From an uncultured Fusicatenibacter sp. (lineage in GTDB: Bacteria > Bacillota > Clostridia > Lachnospirales > Lachnospiraceae): a stretch of 22,309 bases of DNA. The notes under the pieces were generated by a model that worked only from the letters and a program-made list of their open reading frames with translations, was not told where the DNA came from and made no database searches. Positions 1 through 7,086 of the stretch are shown here, piece after piece; positions within the stretch are counted from its first letter, which is position 1, and each line of letters begins with the position of its first letter. The position numbers and the translations under genes were made by a program. The stretch covers positions 1 to 22,309 of the forward strand of contig CABUPZ010000038.1 in assembly GCA_902493585.1 (NCBI GenBank). Reading direction: 5' to 3'.

Positions 1-1
1 G

Positions 2-190
2 CGGAGGGAAGCGGATCAGGATCTTGAATTTTTATGCGATGAACGGATCATGAAGAACGGGGCTCATGAAGAACGGATGCAGTACAATTACCTGTTGGTG
101 CAGACGGCGGCCCAGAGGCGCAATTTCTATGGGCTGTCCACAGAGTTCCGTGGAAGTCTTGCAGATTTAAAGAAAAGGATGGTGAATATT
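2..190 (+). CDS. Partial upstream reading frame running in frame into the first lipoprotein
   Basis: The frame starting at base 2 is open from the window edge and reaches the lipoprotein start at 191 without a stop. The other two plus frames stop at about 27 and 53. The translated stretch (ending ...GSLADLKKRMVNI) has a balanced, soluble composition and ordinary codons, so it may be the 3' end of an upstream gene whose stop is missing, or a chance open frame. I do not recognise the family. Bases 114-190 recur exactly at 992-1068 upstream of the second lipoprotein, where they serve as leader. This suggests the duplication unit began inside an upstream gene. Confidence 0.3.
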
Positions 191-417
191 ATGAGAGCGG
201 GAACGTTAAAAAAAGGAACTTTCTTTACATTTTGTTTTCTGGCTGTCTTTGTATTTATGAATGTGATGACCGGGTGCTCGGTAAAAGATTCGGAAGACAC
301 GTCTGCGATGAGTGCCGAGAGCGTGAGTCAGTCGGAGTCAGAAAGCGATACGTCGGCGGAGGCAACGTCAACACCGGAGCCTACACAGGAACCGTTGACA
401 ACGGAACCAGTGGCAAC
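114..417 (+). repeat. 304-bp perfect direct repeat, copy A
   Basis: Bases 114-417 match 992-1295 without a mismatch (offset 878 bp). The match covers 77 bp of leader and the first 75 or so codons of the lipoprotein gene. It is broken at base 113 versus 991 and at 418 versus 1296; beyond 418 the paralogues remain similar but diverge steadily. Confidence 0.95.
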
Positions 418-958
418 CCCGGAACCCACAGATGTGCCGGAGGAAGAACAGAATACTGATAATACGGAGGAAACACAACAGCCTGCAGAGGAAGAAACGG
501 AAGAGACAAAAACAGATTCCGGTGAGGAAGATGGCGATAACCAACCGGGTGAAGAAGGTGAAACCGTGGAGGCAGTACAGGCTAAGGTCAAGGTTTACGA
601 GGGGGAATATATGGATGAACGTCTTCGTGAAGGTCCTACCGGGAATCCAGATCTAGGAATTGAAGGAGGACATATTATAAAAACATCTAATATTACAGAT
701 ACATCTTTTGATTTTACTATTTATTATTTTGATTATAACACACTGCAGGAAAATCTGGTATTTCGAACACATACAGCAGTGTTTGTCGAAGATGGTATGA
801 AGGCGGTTTATGACGGGCAGGAGTATTATCTTACCTTTACATTTCCAGACCATCACCATTCTTATCCGGATGTAACAGATATGGAAGTTACGGGCTACGG
901 ACCAGCGGAAGGTGTGTCATTTTCCAATAATAATGTTCCAGGTCATCAATTTAGTTAA
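191..958 (+). CDS. Putative lipoprotein, copy 1 (Thr/Glu/Pro-rich linker plus C-terminal domain)
   Basis: Predicted secreted lipoprotein of 255 residues, function unknown. Residues 1-29 form a lipoprotein signal: MRAGTLKKG, a hydrophobic core (FFTFCFLAVFVF) and a lipobox-like MTGC. A low-complexity linker rich in Ser, Thr, Glu and Pro follows to about residue 135, typical of a wall-spanning spacer. The C-terminal 120 residues form a compact domain with TDTSFDFTIYY, VFRTHTAVF and YYLTFTFPD. The ATG at 191 is preferred because the signal peptide begins there; upstream ATGs at 50 and 179 are in the same frame but would bury the signal. The first 75 residues are identical to copy 2 at 1069, while the C-terminal domains are only moderately similar. 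No catalytic motif is visible. Confidence 0.8.
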   Translation: MRAGTLKKGTFFTFCFLAVFVFMNVMTGCSVKDSEDTSAMSAESVSQSESESDTSAEATSTPEPTQEPLTTEPVATPEPTDVPEEEQNTDNTEETQQPAEEETEETKTDSGEEDGDNQPGEEGETVEAVQAKVKVYEGEYMDERLREGPTGNPDLGIEGGHIIKTSNITDTSFDFTIYYFDYNTLQENLVFRTHTAVFVEDGMKAVYDGQEYYLTFTFPDHHHSYPDVTDMEVTGYGPAEGVSFSNNNVPGHQFS

Positions 959-991
959 GCATTACATTTTTCAGTGTGGTTTATTAAAAGG

Positions 992-1295
992 AGAGGCGCA
1001 ATTTCTATGGGCTGTCCACAGAGTTCCGTGGAAGTCTTGCAGATTTAAAGAAAAGGATGGTGAATATTATGAGAGCGGGAACGTTAAAAAAAGGAACTTT
1101 CTTTACATTTTGTTTTCTGGCTGTCTTTGTATTTATGAATGTGATGACCGGGTGCTCGGTAAAAGATTCGGAAGACACGTCTGCGATGAGTGCCGAGAGC
1201 GTGAGTCAGTCGGAGTCAGAAAGCGATACGTCGGCGGAGGCAACGTCAACACCGGAGCCTACACAGGAACCGTTGACAACGGAACCAGTGGCAAC
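992..1295 (+). repeat. 304-bp perfect direct repeat, copy B
   Basis: Second copy of the repeat at 114-417, covering the leader and the signal/linker-coding part of the second lipoprotein gene. Recombination between the copies would delete 878 bp and leave one hybrid lipoprotein gene. Confidence 0.95.
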
Positions 1296-1815
1296 GCCGG
1301 AACCTACGGATGTGCCGGAGGAACAGAATACTGACGATACAGAGGAAACACGACAGCCTACAGAGGATGAAACGGAAGAGACAGAAACAGATTCTGAAGA
1401 TCAAGGTGGAGAAAATCAGCAGGATGATAGTGGAGAAACTATGGAGGCAGTACAGGCAAAGGTTAATGTATATGAAGGTGAATACCGATATGAGTATGTT
1501 ATGACCGGTCTTGTGGTTCCTGAGTACTACAAAGTAAAAGTTTCCAATGTAACGGATACGTCTTTTGATTTTACAATCTATTATCTAAATGAAACAGAAG
1601 GAGCAGAAGAAGTTGTTTTTCGAACGCATACGGCAGTGTTTGTGGGAGATGGAATGGAAGCAGTATACGATGGAGTGGATTACTATCTAACCTTTACATT
1701 TCCTGATTATCATGAGGCATATCCGGATGCAACCGATATGGAAATTTCAGGATATGGTCCGGTGGAAGGGATGACATTTTCAAATAACAGCATACCGGGA
1801 CACGAGTTTAGTTGA
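1069..1815 (+). CDS. Putative lipoprotein, copy 2 (tandem paralogue of copy 1)
   Basis: A 248-residue paralogue of the preceding lipoprotein with the same signal sequence and MTGC lipobox. Its acidic Thr/Glu linker is slightly shorter, and its C-terminal domain keeps the landmarks TDTSFDFTIYYL, VFRTHTAVFVGDGMEAVYDG, YYLTFTFPDYH and the final SNNSIPGHEFS. The start at 1069 is chosen by analogy with copy 1; the in-frame ATG at 1057 is four codons upstream. The gap after copy 1 is short (about 110 bp), and 77 bp of it is the shared repeat. No partner or substrate is evident. Divergence is concentrated in the linker end and C-terminal domain, so the exposed part is what differs between the two proteins. 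Confidence 0.8.
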   Translation: MRAGTLKKGTFFTFCFLAVFVFMNVMTGCSVKDSEDTSAMSAESVSQSESESDTSAEATSTPEPTQEPLTTEPVATPEPTDVPEEQNTDDTEETRQPTEDETEETETDSEDQGGENQQDDSGETMEAVQAKVNVYEGEYRYEYVMTGLVVPEYYKVKVSNVTDTSFDFTIYYLNETEGAEEVVFRTHTAVFVGDGMEAVYDGVDYYLTFTFPDYHEAYPDATDMEISGYGPVEGMTFSNNSIPGHEFS

Positions 1816-1818
1816 TTT

Positions 1819-1847
1819 TTGACTTATATTAAATGTCAGATTAAAAT
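1819..1847 (+). promoter_or_regulatory. Candidate promoter for the cell-wall hydrolase gene
   Basis: TTGACT (1819-1824), a 17-bp spacer, then TAAAAT (1842-1847), giving an expected start near 1854. It lies just after the lipoprotein stop and upstream of the hairpin at 1866-1903. A transcript from here would carry a leader of about 165 nt. Confidence 0.5.
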
Positions 1848-1865
1848 TAGAATAGTAAATGATGG

Positions 1866-1908
1866 AAGACCTTTCATGATATAGCTTTCCACGAAAGGTC
1901 TTTCTATT
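1866..1908 (+). terminator. Stem-loop terminator or leader hairpin
   Basis: AAGACCTTTC (1866-1875) pairs with GAAAGGTCTT (1893-1902) in a 10-bp perfect stem with a 17-nt loop, followed by a T-rich tail (TTTCTATTT). It could terminate the lipoprotein transcript. Because a good promoter sits just upstream, it could also act in the leader of the next gene. Confidence 0.55.
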
Positions 1909-2018
1909 TGGCTGCTGAGGAAAGTAGGAGTGCATTGTATTGCAGTATATCTTCCATGCTATCATCAACCCATAGAAAAGAAGCTTCTTTCTAAAAAATA
2001 AAGTAGGAGGATTTTAAA

Positions 2019-3629
2019 ATGGGAAAACTTGAAAATGCAGTACAGTGGAGGATTAATCTTGCAAACGATGACAGTCATGGTTACGACCAGGCACACCGTT
2101 GGGGTCCGAATTATGATTGTGCTTCAGCCGTAATTTCAGCTTGGAAACAAGCAGGAGTACCAGTAAAAACTAATGGTGCATCGTATACAGGAGATATGGC
2201 AGATGCCTTTCTGAGAACCGGATTTACAAATGTGATTTCTCAGGTGGATTTAGCTTCTGGAAATGGGCTTAAACGAGGCGATGCATTGTTAAAACCTCAT
2301 AGTCATACAGCCATGTATATTGGAAACTCTCAGCTTGTACATGCAAGCATCAACGAATTTGGTGAGACAGAAGGCGGGCAAAGCGGAGATCAAACGGGAA
2401 AAGAAATTTGCATTGCATCTTATTACAATAAACCCTGGAGTTACGTTTTAAGATATACTTCTGAGGCATCAGAGGATTATTTGCAGAAAGGCGATCAGGG
2501 ACAGGCCGTTTTGGATATGCAGAAGAAGCTGATCGCATGTGGCTATTCTTGTGGAGCATCTGGAGCAGATGGCAGTTTCGGAACTGATACGGAAAATGCA
2601 GTAAAGGCATTTCAAAGAGATTATGGATTAGCTGTAGATGGTATCTTCGGAGAAGCTACGAAAAAGAAGCTTGAAGAGGTATACGCTGAAATTGATGGAA
2701 GAATCATAATCAGCAACGACTCGGAGGGAATGACCGTATGTGGTGATAATGTAGCAATTTGCGAAAAGCCAGGCGATATGAGTACATTTGTTGGATACTT
2801 AAAAAACGGCTCACCAATTCCTTGTGATTTCCGCATTTGGAAAAATAATATCTGCTATTTCCATTTCCAGGAAGGCTATGTAGATGGAAGATATCTTCGG
2901 GGCTGGATTAAGGAAGAAGGTTGGATGGTTACAGGATGGCGCCAGATCAATGGCGTATGGTATTATATGCGAAGCTGGGGAGCTATTTTCCGAAATGAGT
3001 TTTTTAAAGATGAAACAGGTAATCTGTTTTATGCCAATGCAGATGGCTCCATGTTCACCGGATGGATGGAAAAGAATGGCAAAAAGTATTACTTCAGAGA
3101 TTGGGGCGCTGCATTCCAGAATGAAAAATTTGAAGATCCAAATACAGGAGAAATTTATTATGGTACTTCGGATGGCTCTATAATCATGAATAGCTGGGTC
3201 CAGATTGATGGCAAGTATTACTATTTTGGCGAAACAGGGGCAGCATATCGAGACAAACTTTTTACAGAAGGTCAGGATAAATATTATTGCGACAAAGACG
3301 GAGTAATGCTTACTAATGCATGGAAAGAAATTGATGGAGCATGGTACTATTTTCGTGATTGGGGTGGTGCATTAAACATCGGTCTCTGGAGCGACGGAGA
3401 GAATACGTATTATTTCGGAACGGATTGTAAGATGAAAACCGGATGGATAACGGTAGACAATACTACATACTTCTTCCGCGACTGGGGAGCTATGCTTAAA
3501 CATGCATGGATCAAAACAGATGGCGTATGGAAATATGTAGATAAAAATGGAGTATATGTACCATCTAAGGATACTACAAATCAGCCGGATACATCAGACG
3601 GAAGTATTATCTATACCGGAAAAGTATGA
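2019..3629 (+). CDS. Modular peptidoglycan hydrolase with PG-binding domain and cell-wall-binding repeats (endolysin-like)
   Basis: A 536-residue wall-degrading enzyme. Residues 1-146 resemble the NlpC/P60-type bacteriophage amidase/endopeptidase fold (Amidase_5-like), with the putative nucleophile Cys34 in YDCASAV and His96 in SHTAMYIG. Residues 154-221 form a PG_binding_1 domain (LQKGDQGQAVLDMQ; FGTDTENAVKAFQ; VDGIFGEATKKKL). Residues 225-296 may be an SH3-like segment. From about 297 to 510 there are choline/glucan-binding-type repeats (GWxxxxGxWYYxRxWGA) recurring roughly every 45 residues. AGGAGG lies about 7 nt before the ATG. No signal peptide is visible, which is usual for phage endolysins and unusual for housekeeping hydrolases. 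No holin or other phage gene lies beside it; the neighbours are two lipoproteins. Exact bond specificity cannot be told. Confidence 0.85.
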   Translation: MGKLENAVQWRINLANDDSHGYDQAHRWGPNYDCASAVISAWKQAGVPVKTNGASYTGDMADAFLRTGFTNVISQVDLASGNGLKRGDALLKPHSHTAMYIGNSQLVHASINEFGETEGGQSGDQTGKEICIASYYNKPWSYVLRYTSEASEDYLQKGDQGQAVLDMQKKLIACGYSCGASGADGSFGTDTENAVKAFQRDYGLAVDGIFGEATKKKLEEVYAEIDGRIIISNDSEGMTVCGDNVAICEKPGDMSTFVGYLKNGSPIPCDFRIWKNNICYFHFQEGYVDGRYLRGWIKEEGWMVTGWRQINGVWYYMRSWGAIFRNEFFKDETGNLFYANADGSMFTGWMEKNGKKYYFRDWGAAFQNEKFEDPNTGEIYYGTSDGSIIMNSWVQIDGKYYYFGETGAAYRDKLFTEGQDKYYCDKDGVMLTNAWKEIDGAWYYFRDWGGALNIGLWSDGENTYYFGTDCKMKTGWITVDNTTYFFRDWGAMLKHAWIKTDGVWKYVDKNGVYVPSKDTTNQPDTSDGSIIYTGKV

Positions 3630-3705
3630 CGGATCAATGATGTTTCAAACGTTCAAATAGGACACCCGCATTGATGAACAAATGAATTTGAATGTGTAAA
3701 CACGG

Positions 3706-3754
3706 AAAGAACTGCTTCCATTACCTGATTGGGTGGTGGAAGCAGTTCTTTTTT
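3706..3754 (+). terminator. Strong intrinsic terminator after the hydrolase gene
   Basis: AAAGAACTGCTTCCA (3706-3720) pairs perfectly over 15 bp with TGGAAGCAGTTCTTT (3737-3751). The loop is 16 nt and a T run follows (TTCTTTTTTC). It lies about 75 bp downstream of the hydrolase stop. Confidence 0.85.
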
Positions 3755-3806
3755 CACTTTATTTTACACCCTCAAGTAGCTTGTTAAAACAACAGATGAT
3801 ATAAAC

Positions 3807-3825
3807 GGGGAGGTTCTCCCTCCCC
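3807..3825 (-). terminator. Possible terminator of the aminopeptidase gene
   Basis: GGGGAGG (3807-3813) pairs with CCTCCCC (3819-3825) around a 5-nt loop, 45 bp past the minus-strand gene end. The T tail on the minus strand is short (GTTTAT), so this is a weak call. Confidence 0.35.
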
Positions 3826-3870
3826 TAAAAATTTTTCTTAAAACTTACACAAAAAACTTGACAATCCCAA

Positions 3871-5208
3871 TCAATCTGCAAGCGTTCCCATCGGATCCCA
3901 CGGATTCAGATGAAGGGGTTCAGCGGAAGCCTCTTTCAGCTGTTCTTCTGTGAGATATTTCTTGTTGATGACTGCCTGATAGACAAACTGATCGAACCAT
4001 TCTGCGTTCATCAGATAGTAACCTTTGTTGCCATGTTCGTCGCTCCAGCTGTTTTCGATTTTCCATTTGTCTGGCTGGCCATTCTCGTCAAGATTCACGC
4101 CAGTGATCACCATTGCGTGATTCATTGCGCTTTCGCGGTAGTCCAGGCGGTCTTCTTTTGTCATTTCAAAATCGAATCCAAACGTACCTGCGTAATCATA
4201 GCATTCCGTGCTCCAGATGCCTTTTTCTCTGTCGCCCATATGGCCTACGTCGCTTCCGAACCATACCGGCTCGCCGTCGGAGAGCTGACGTACGATCAGA
4301 GAGCGGAGTGTGTCCATCGGAAGGTTGTAGTAACGGATCGGGGAACCTTCCGCCACGTTTCCGATGTAATCTACAGTATAGGTTTTTCCGAACGGTTTGT
4401 CTGCGGTTGGAGAATTGATGATGCTTACGTAATCCTCACGGAGATTCAGGCCGACATATTCCTGATAAAAGCTTTGTGGTGTGAGATTATGTACAATATG
4501 GTACTGTTTGTCCTTATCCACATATTCAAAATCAAACGTTTTGGGCGGGCATCCGAAACACATGCAGAGGAATTTATAGACATCCTTCAGCATTTCAGAT
4601 TTCATAACCTGTACGTCTTTACCTTCGGCGGCAGCTTTTTTCAGGACTGCGGCACACTGGCGGAGTTTCGTGTTGAGTAGCTGGTTCATGGGACGCGTAT
4701 TGCTGCTCTGGAAGGTTTCTTCCATTGCGGATTTCGGGATCACGCCGTATTTTTCCACAAGATTGACGAACATATCCCACTGTCCGCCGTCCTGTACACC
4801 GGTGCTCAGTACCTGGCAGAGAACGCGGTCGTCGGTGGGCCGATCGGCAAGGGAAATAACGCTTTCCAGCATATAATTGGCTTTTTCGAATTTATCCCAG
4901 AATGCGACATAGTTCTGTGAAAGTTCGAAAGCATCGAGATTACATTTTTTTGCGGTTACTTCGCGAAGCACATTCAGTGCGGAGAAGATCCAGCAGCGTC
5001 CGCTTGCCTTCTGGTTTGTGACCGGGAGGGTCGGCAGATCGATAGAAAATGCATGCTGTGCCTGAGACAGGCCTGCATGGCAGAAAGCGGCGTCCTTGAC
5101 GGAGGTGTTGTAAAGCGCATTGGTCATCGCGCGGCAAAGCGGGCTGGACGCATAGCTTTTTTCATAATCGTCAAGCTGTTCCGGTGTTACACGTTGAAAT
5201 GTCTGCAT
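3871..5208 (-). CDS. pepC: Aminopeptidase C (bleomycin-hydrolase family, peptidase C1B)
   Basis: A cytosolic cysteine aminopeptidase of 445 residues, the usual length of the family, which trims N-terminal residues from oligopeptides. The papain-like active site is complete: Gln66 (oxyanion), Cys72 in SGRCWIFSALN, His364 in NHAMVITGV and Asn386 in KIENSWSDEHG. Other family landmarks are LSQNYVAFWDKFEKANY and WFGSDVG. The C-terminus ends DPMGTLAD; in this family the C-terminal tail reaches into the active-site cleft and limits cleavage to the N-terminus. The start is supported by AGAAAGGA about 9 nt upstream. It lies downstream of and on the same strand as the tetR gene with a gap of about 130 bp, so co-transcription is possible but unproven. 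Confidence 0.95.
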   Translation of the reverse strand: MQTFQRVTPEQLDDYEKSYASSPLCRAMTNALYNTSVKDAAFCHAGLSQAQHAFSIDLPTLPVTNQKASGRCWIFSALNVLREVTAKKCNLDAFELSQNYVAFWDKFEKANYMLESVISLADRPTDDRVLCQVLSTGVQDGGQWDMFVNLVEKYGVIPKSAMEETFQSSNTRPMNQLLNTKLRQCAAVLKKAAAEGKDVQVMKSEMLKDVYKFLCMCFGCPPKTFDFEYVDKDKQYHIVHNLTPQSFYQEYVGLNLREDYVSIINSPTADKPFGKTYTVDYIGNVAEGSPIRYYNLPMDTLRSLIVRQLSDGEPVWFGSDVGHMGDREKGIWSTECYDYAGTFGFDFEMTKEDRLDYRESAMNHAMVITGVNLDENGQPDKWKIENSWSDEHGNKGYYLMNAEWFDQFVYQAVINKKYLTEEQLKEASAEPLHLNPWDPMGTLAD

Positions 5209-5244
5209 GTTGTTTCATCCTTTCTGTAATAAGTATTTTCGACA

Positions 5245-5342
5245 TTATTTTCTCTCATAGTTAAGCACAATTTTCCATTCTTTGTAAATATCGGCTGCCA
5301 ATTCTCTTGCTTCGGTGGGGAACAGTTCTGCAAGCCGAACTG
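5245..5342 (-). pseudogene. Short coding-like remnant between tetR and pepC
   Basis: In the minus frame ending with TAA at 5245-5247 there is an open stretch reading ...TVRLAELFPTEARELAA then DIYKEWKIVLNYERK. It looks protein-like but has no ATG start and is in a different frame from tetR, which ends at 5343. It could be the relic of a longer TetR C-terminus after a frameshift, the tail of a lost gene, or chance. No family was recognised. Confidence 0.2.
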
Positions 5343-5936
5343 TTACTGCGGCGGTTCTTTGGGAGAAATTTCCAGAGGGATTCCGGTCATATCGTAGCGG
5401 TTGTGCTTTACGTGGTCGTAAATGATCTGCGCGACCCCTTCGATATCTTCGTTCATTCCGTCTTTGATCCAGTGAAGAAAAATATTATAAAGGGCTCCAG
5501 AGTAATAATAGAGTTCACATTTCTCGAAAAAAGATTTGTCTTTTGCGTCGGTGACCGTGAGCATGTACATATCCAGTCCGTGAAGCAGGATTTCGGAGCG
5601 GTTTACTTTTTGGAGACAGAGGACGTAATCCTTATATTTTTGAAGGTATTTCAAACTTTGAAGGATATGATCATACGTCTGAAATCCGGTGCGGATGTTG
5701 GAAAAGTCCAGTTCCTGTACGTATTCCAGGATGATCTGATACATATAGTCCATCAGGATCTCGTCTTTGGAATTGTAATTGCGGTAATAGGACATTCGCG
5801 AGACACCGGCGCGTTTGGTAATGTCTGTGATCGAGATATCGTCGTATTCCCGGGTGTGCATCAGCTGAAGAAGCGCTTCCATGATACAATGCTTGGTAAA
5901 CTGGTTGGCTGGCCGGGATTTTTTTGGAGTATTCAT
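5343..5936 (-). CDS. TetR/AcrR-family transcriptional regulator
   Basis: A 197-residue DNA-binding repressor. Residues 11-60 form the N-terminal TetR helix-turn-helix domain (TKHCIMEALLQLM then DDISITDITKRAGVSRMSYYRNYNSKDEIL). The C-terminal half is helical and ligand-binding-like, with YYYSGALYNIFLHWIKDGM near the end, as in TetR proteins with a TetR_C_7-like domain. The ATG at 5936 is chosen over the ATG at 5993 because AGGAGG sits 9 nt upstream and the longer N-terminus is basic and non-conserved-looking. It is divergent from the degV gene, and the gap holds a perfect palindrome over both -10 boxes, so autoregulation and control of degV are likely. The ligand is unknown; a lipid or fatty-acid link is only suggested by the DegV neighbour. 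Confidence 0.9.
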   Translation of the reverse strand: MNTPKKSRPANQFTKHCIMEALLQLMHTREYDDISITDITKRAGVSRMSYYRNYNSKDEILMDYMYQIILEYVQELDFSNIRTGFQTYDHILQSLKYLQKYKDYVLCLQKVNRSEILLHGLDMYMLTVTDAKDKSFFEKCELYYYSGALYNIFLHWIKDGMNEDIEGVAQIIYDHVKHNRYDMTGIPLEISPKEPPQ

Positions 5937-5977
5937 GAACAAAAACCTCCTTTTTGTCACAGTTCGTCTTACTGGGG

Positions 5978-6006
5978 TTGATTTTTTCAGCATTAGATGT
6001 TACTAT
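5978..6006 (+). promoter_or_regulatory. degV promoter
   Basis: TTGATT (5978-5983), a 17-bp spacer, TACTAT (6001-6006). The expected start is near 6013, leaving a leader of about 37 nt before the degV start. The -10 box lies inside the palindrome at 5997-6014. Confidence 0.7.
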
Positions 6007-6014
6007 TGTAACAT
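5997..6014. promoter_or_regulatory. Candidate TetR operator palindrome
   Basis: ATGTTAC-TATT-GTAACAT is a perfect 7-bp inverted repeat with a 4-bp centre in the tetR-degV gap. It overlaps the -10 boxes of both divergent promoters, the classic position for a TetR-family repressor site. Confidence 0.7.
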
Positions 6015-6033
6015 TTTCTATGACTATTTTGAA
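6005..6033 (-). promoter_or_regulatory. tetR promoter
   Basis: On the minus strand, TTCAAA (6028-6033), a 17-bp spacer and TACAAT (6005-6010). The -10 box is embedded in the same palindrome as the degV -10 box. Confidence 0.5.
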
Positions 6034-6049
6034 GAAGGAAAGGCCGGGT

Positions 6050-6955
6050 ATGATGAAATTTGGGATTGTGAGCGACAGCTCCTGCGATCTGTCAGGAGAG
6101 TATACGGAACAGGAAAATGTGACGATCGTACCATTTTATGTTTCTTTTGATGGGGAAACTTATTATCGGGAAGGGAAAGACATCTCAGTGACTGATTTTT
6201 ACAAAAAAATGGCGGAGCAGACGGGATGTTATCCGAAGACCTCCATGCCTTCGGTGGAGGATTACCAGAAAGCATTTCTGCCTTTCGTCAGTCAGGGATG
6301 TCCTGTGCTGTGCATCTGCCTGACACAGAAATTCAGCGGGTCCCTGCAGGCTGCTATCAATGCAAAGCAGGAATTGGAAGAGGAATATGAAGATGCAAGG
6401 ATCGAGGTTATGGATTCTCAGCTGGTGACGGCGCTTCAGGGGATGTTCGTGAAAGAAGCGGTACGTTTGAGAAATCAGGGAATGTCAATGGAAGAAGCGG
6501 TCAAAGCGCTGGAACCGATTCGGAGTACCGGACATATCTTTTTTACCACCAGCGATCTGAAATATCTGGAACATGGAGGAAGGATCGGAAAGGCAGCGTC
6601 GATCGCCGGAAGTGTTTTGAATATCAAGCCGTTGCTGCAGTATTATGACGGCGAACTGGCATCGCCGGAGATCTGCCGGGGACGGAAGAAGTCTCTGCAG
6701 AAAATCATCGAGAGAATGTTCGAATATATTGAAAAGAATCACATTGAACTGGAAGAATATTATCTCGCTACAGGAGTCGGGCTTCCGGTGCCGGAATATG
6801 AGCCCTTTAAAGAACAGCTGAGAGATGAGCTGAAAAAACGCGGATATGAGATCACAGAATGGGAGGAAATCCAGATTGGGGCGACCATTGGAGTGCATAC
6901 GGGACCGTATCCTATGGGCGTAGGCTTTCTGAAAAAAAGTCAGGTCAATGGGTAA
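6050..6955 (+). CDS. DegV-family fatty-acid-binding protein (FakB-like)
   Basis: A 301-residue protein of the DegV fold, which binds a fatty acid; FakB members present it to the FakA kinase to make acyl-phosphate for phospholipid synthesis. Family motifs are in order: KFGIVSDSSCDL at the N-terminus, KTSMPSVEDY, TQKFSGSLQAA, DSQLVTALQG, DLKYLEHGGRIGKA, LNIKPLLQ and the C-terminal IGATIGVHTGPYPMGVGF. The start is set at the ATG pair 6050/6053 with AAGGAAAGG just upstream. An upstream in-frame ATG at 5954 is rejected because it lies before the promoter. FakA is not in the window, and many Firmicutes encode several DegV proteins. Likely repressed by the divergent TetR regulator. Confidence 0.92.
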   Translation: MMKFGIVSDSSCDLSGEYTEQENVTIVPFYVSFDGETYYREGKDISVTDFYKKMAEQTGCYPKTSMPSVEDYQKAFLPFVSQGCPVLCICLTQKFSGSLQAAINAKQELEEEYEDARIEVMDSQLVTALQGMFVKEAVRLRNQGMSMEEAVKALEPIRSTGHIFFTTSDLKYLEHGGRIGKAASIAGSVLNIKPLLQYYDGELASPEICRGRKKSLQKIIERMFEYIEKNHIELEEYYLATGVGLPVPEYEPFKEQLRDELKKRGYEITEWEEIQIGATIGVHTGPYPMGVGFLKKSQVNG

Positions 6956-6986
6956 CTGTTCAACGGGTTTAATTATCACAAAATCC

Positions 6987-7014
6987 GTAACCGTTCAGCC
7001 GGCTGTAGGGTTAT
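6987..7014. repeat. 28-bp interspersed palindrome, copy 1
   Basis: Imperfect palindrome: GTAAC, two bases, TTCAGCCGGCTG, then a degenerate right arm ending GGTTAT. It lies 31 bp after the degV stop. A partial left arm (GTAACTGTTCA) also occurs at 6952-6962, overlapping the degV stop codon. Related copies are at 10369-10396 and 12171-12198. Confidence 0.75.
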
Positions 7015-7044
7015 CAAAATCTGGAAGAAGTTTTTCAAAGAGTA

Positions 7045-7073
7045 TTGTCATCCGATCTTTTTAATGCTAAAGT
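7045..7073 (+). promoter_or_regulatory. Possible promoter upstream of the glycosyltransferase
   Basis: TTGTCA (7045-7050), a 17-bp spacer, TAAAGT (7068-7073). The expected start is near 7080, directly before the strong hairpin at 7087-7118. The -10 match is 4 of 6, so confidence is low. Confidence 0.3.
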
Positions 7074-7086
7074 AAATACGTGTACG

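Noticed and set aside
912..1334. 140-codon open frame overlapping the second lipoprotein
   Set aside because: Out of frame with the lipoprotein; cysteine- and arginine-rich shadow of the signal/linker region.
3910..4680. 256-codon open frame on plus strand inside pepC
   Set aside because: Antisense shadow; the minus frame has the full C1B aminopeptidase active site.
5307..5981. 224-codon plus-strand open frame opposite tetR
   Set aside because: Antisense shadow of a clear TetR protein with HTH and its own ribosome binding site.
5954..6049. Longer degV start with a hydrophobic N-terminus that might look like a signal
   Set aside because: It lies upstream of the promoter and operator; DegV proteins begin at the KFGIVSDSS strand.
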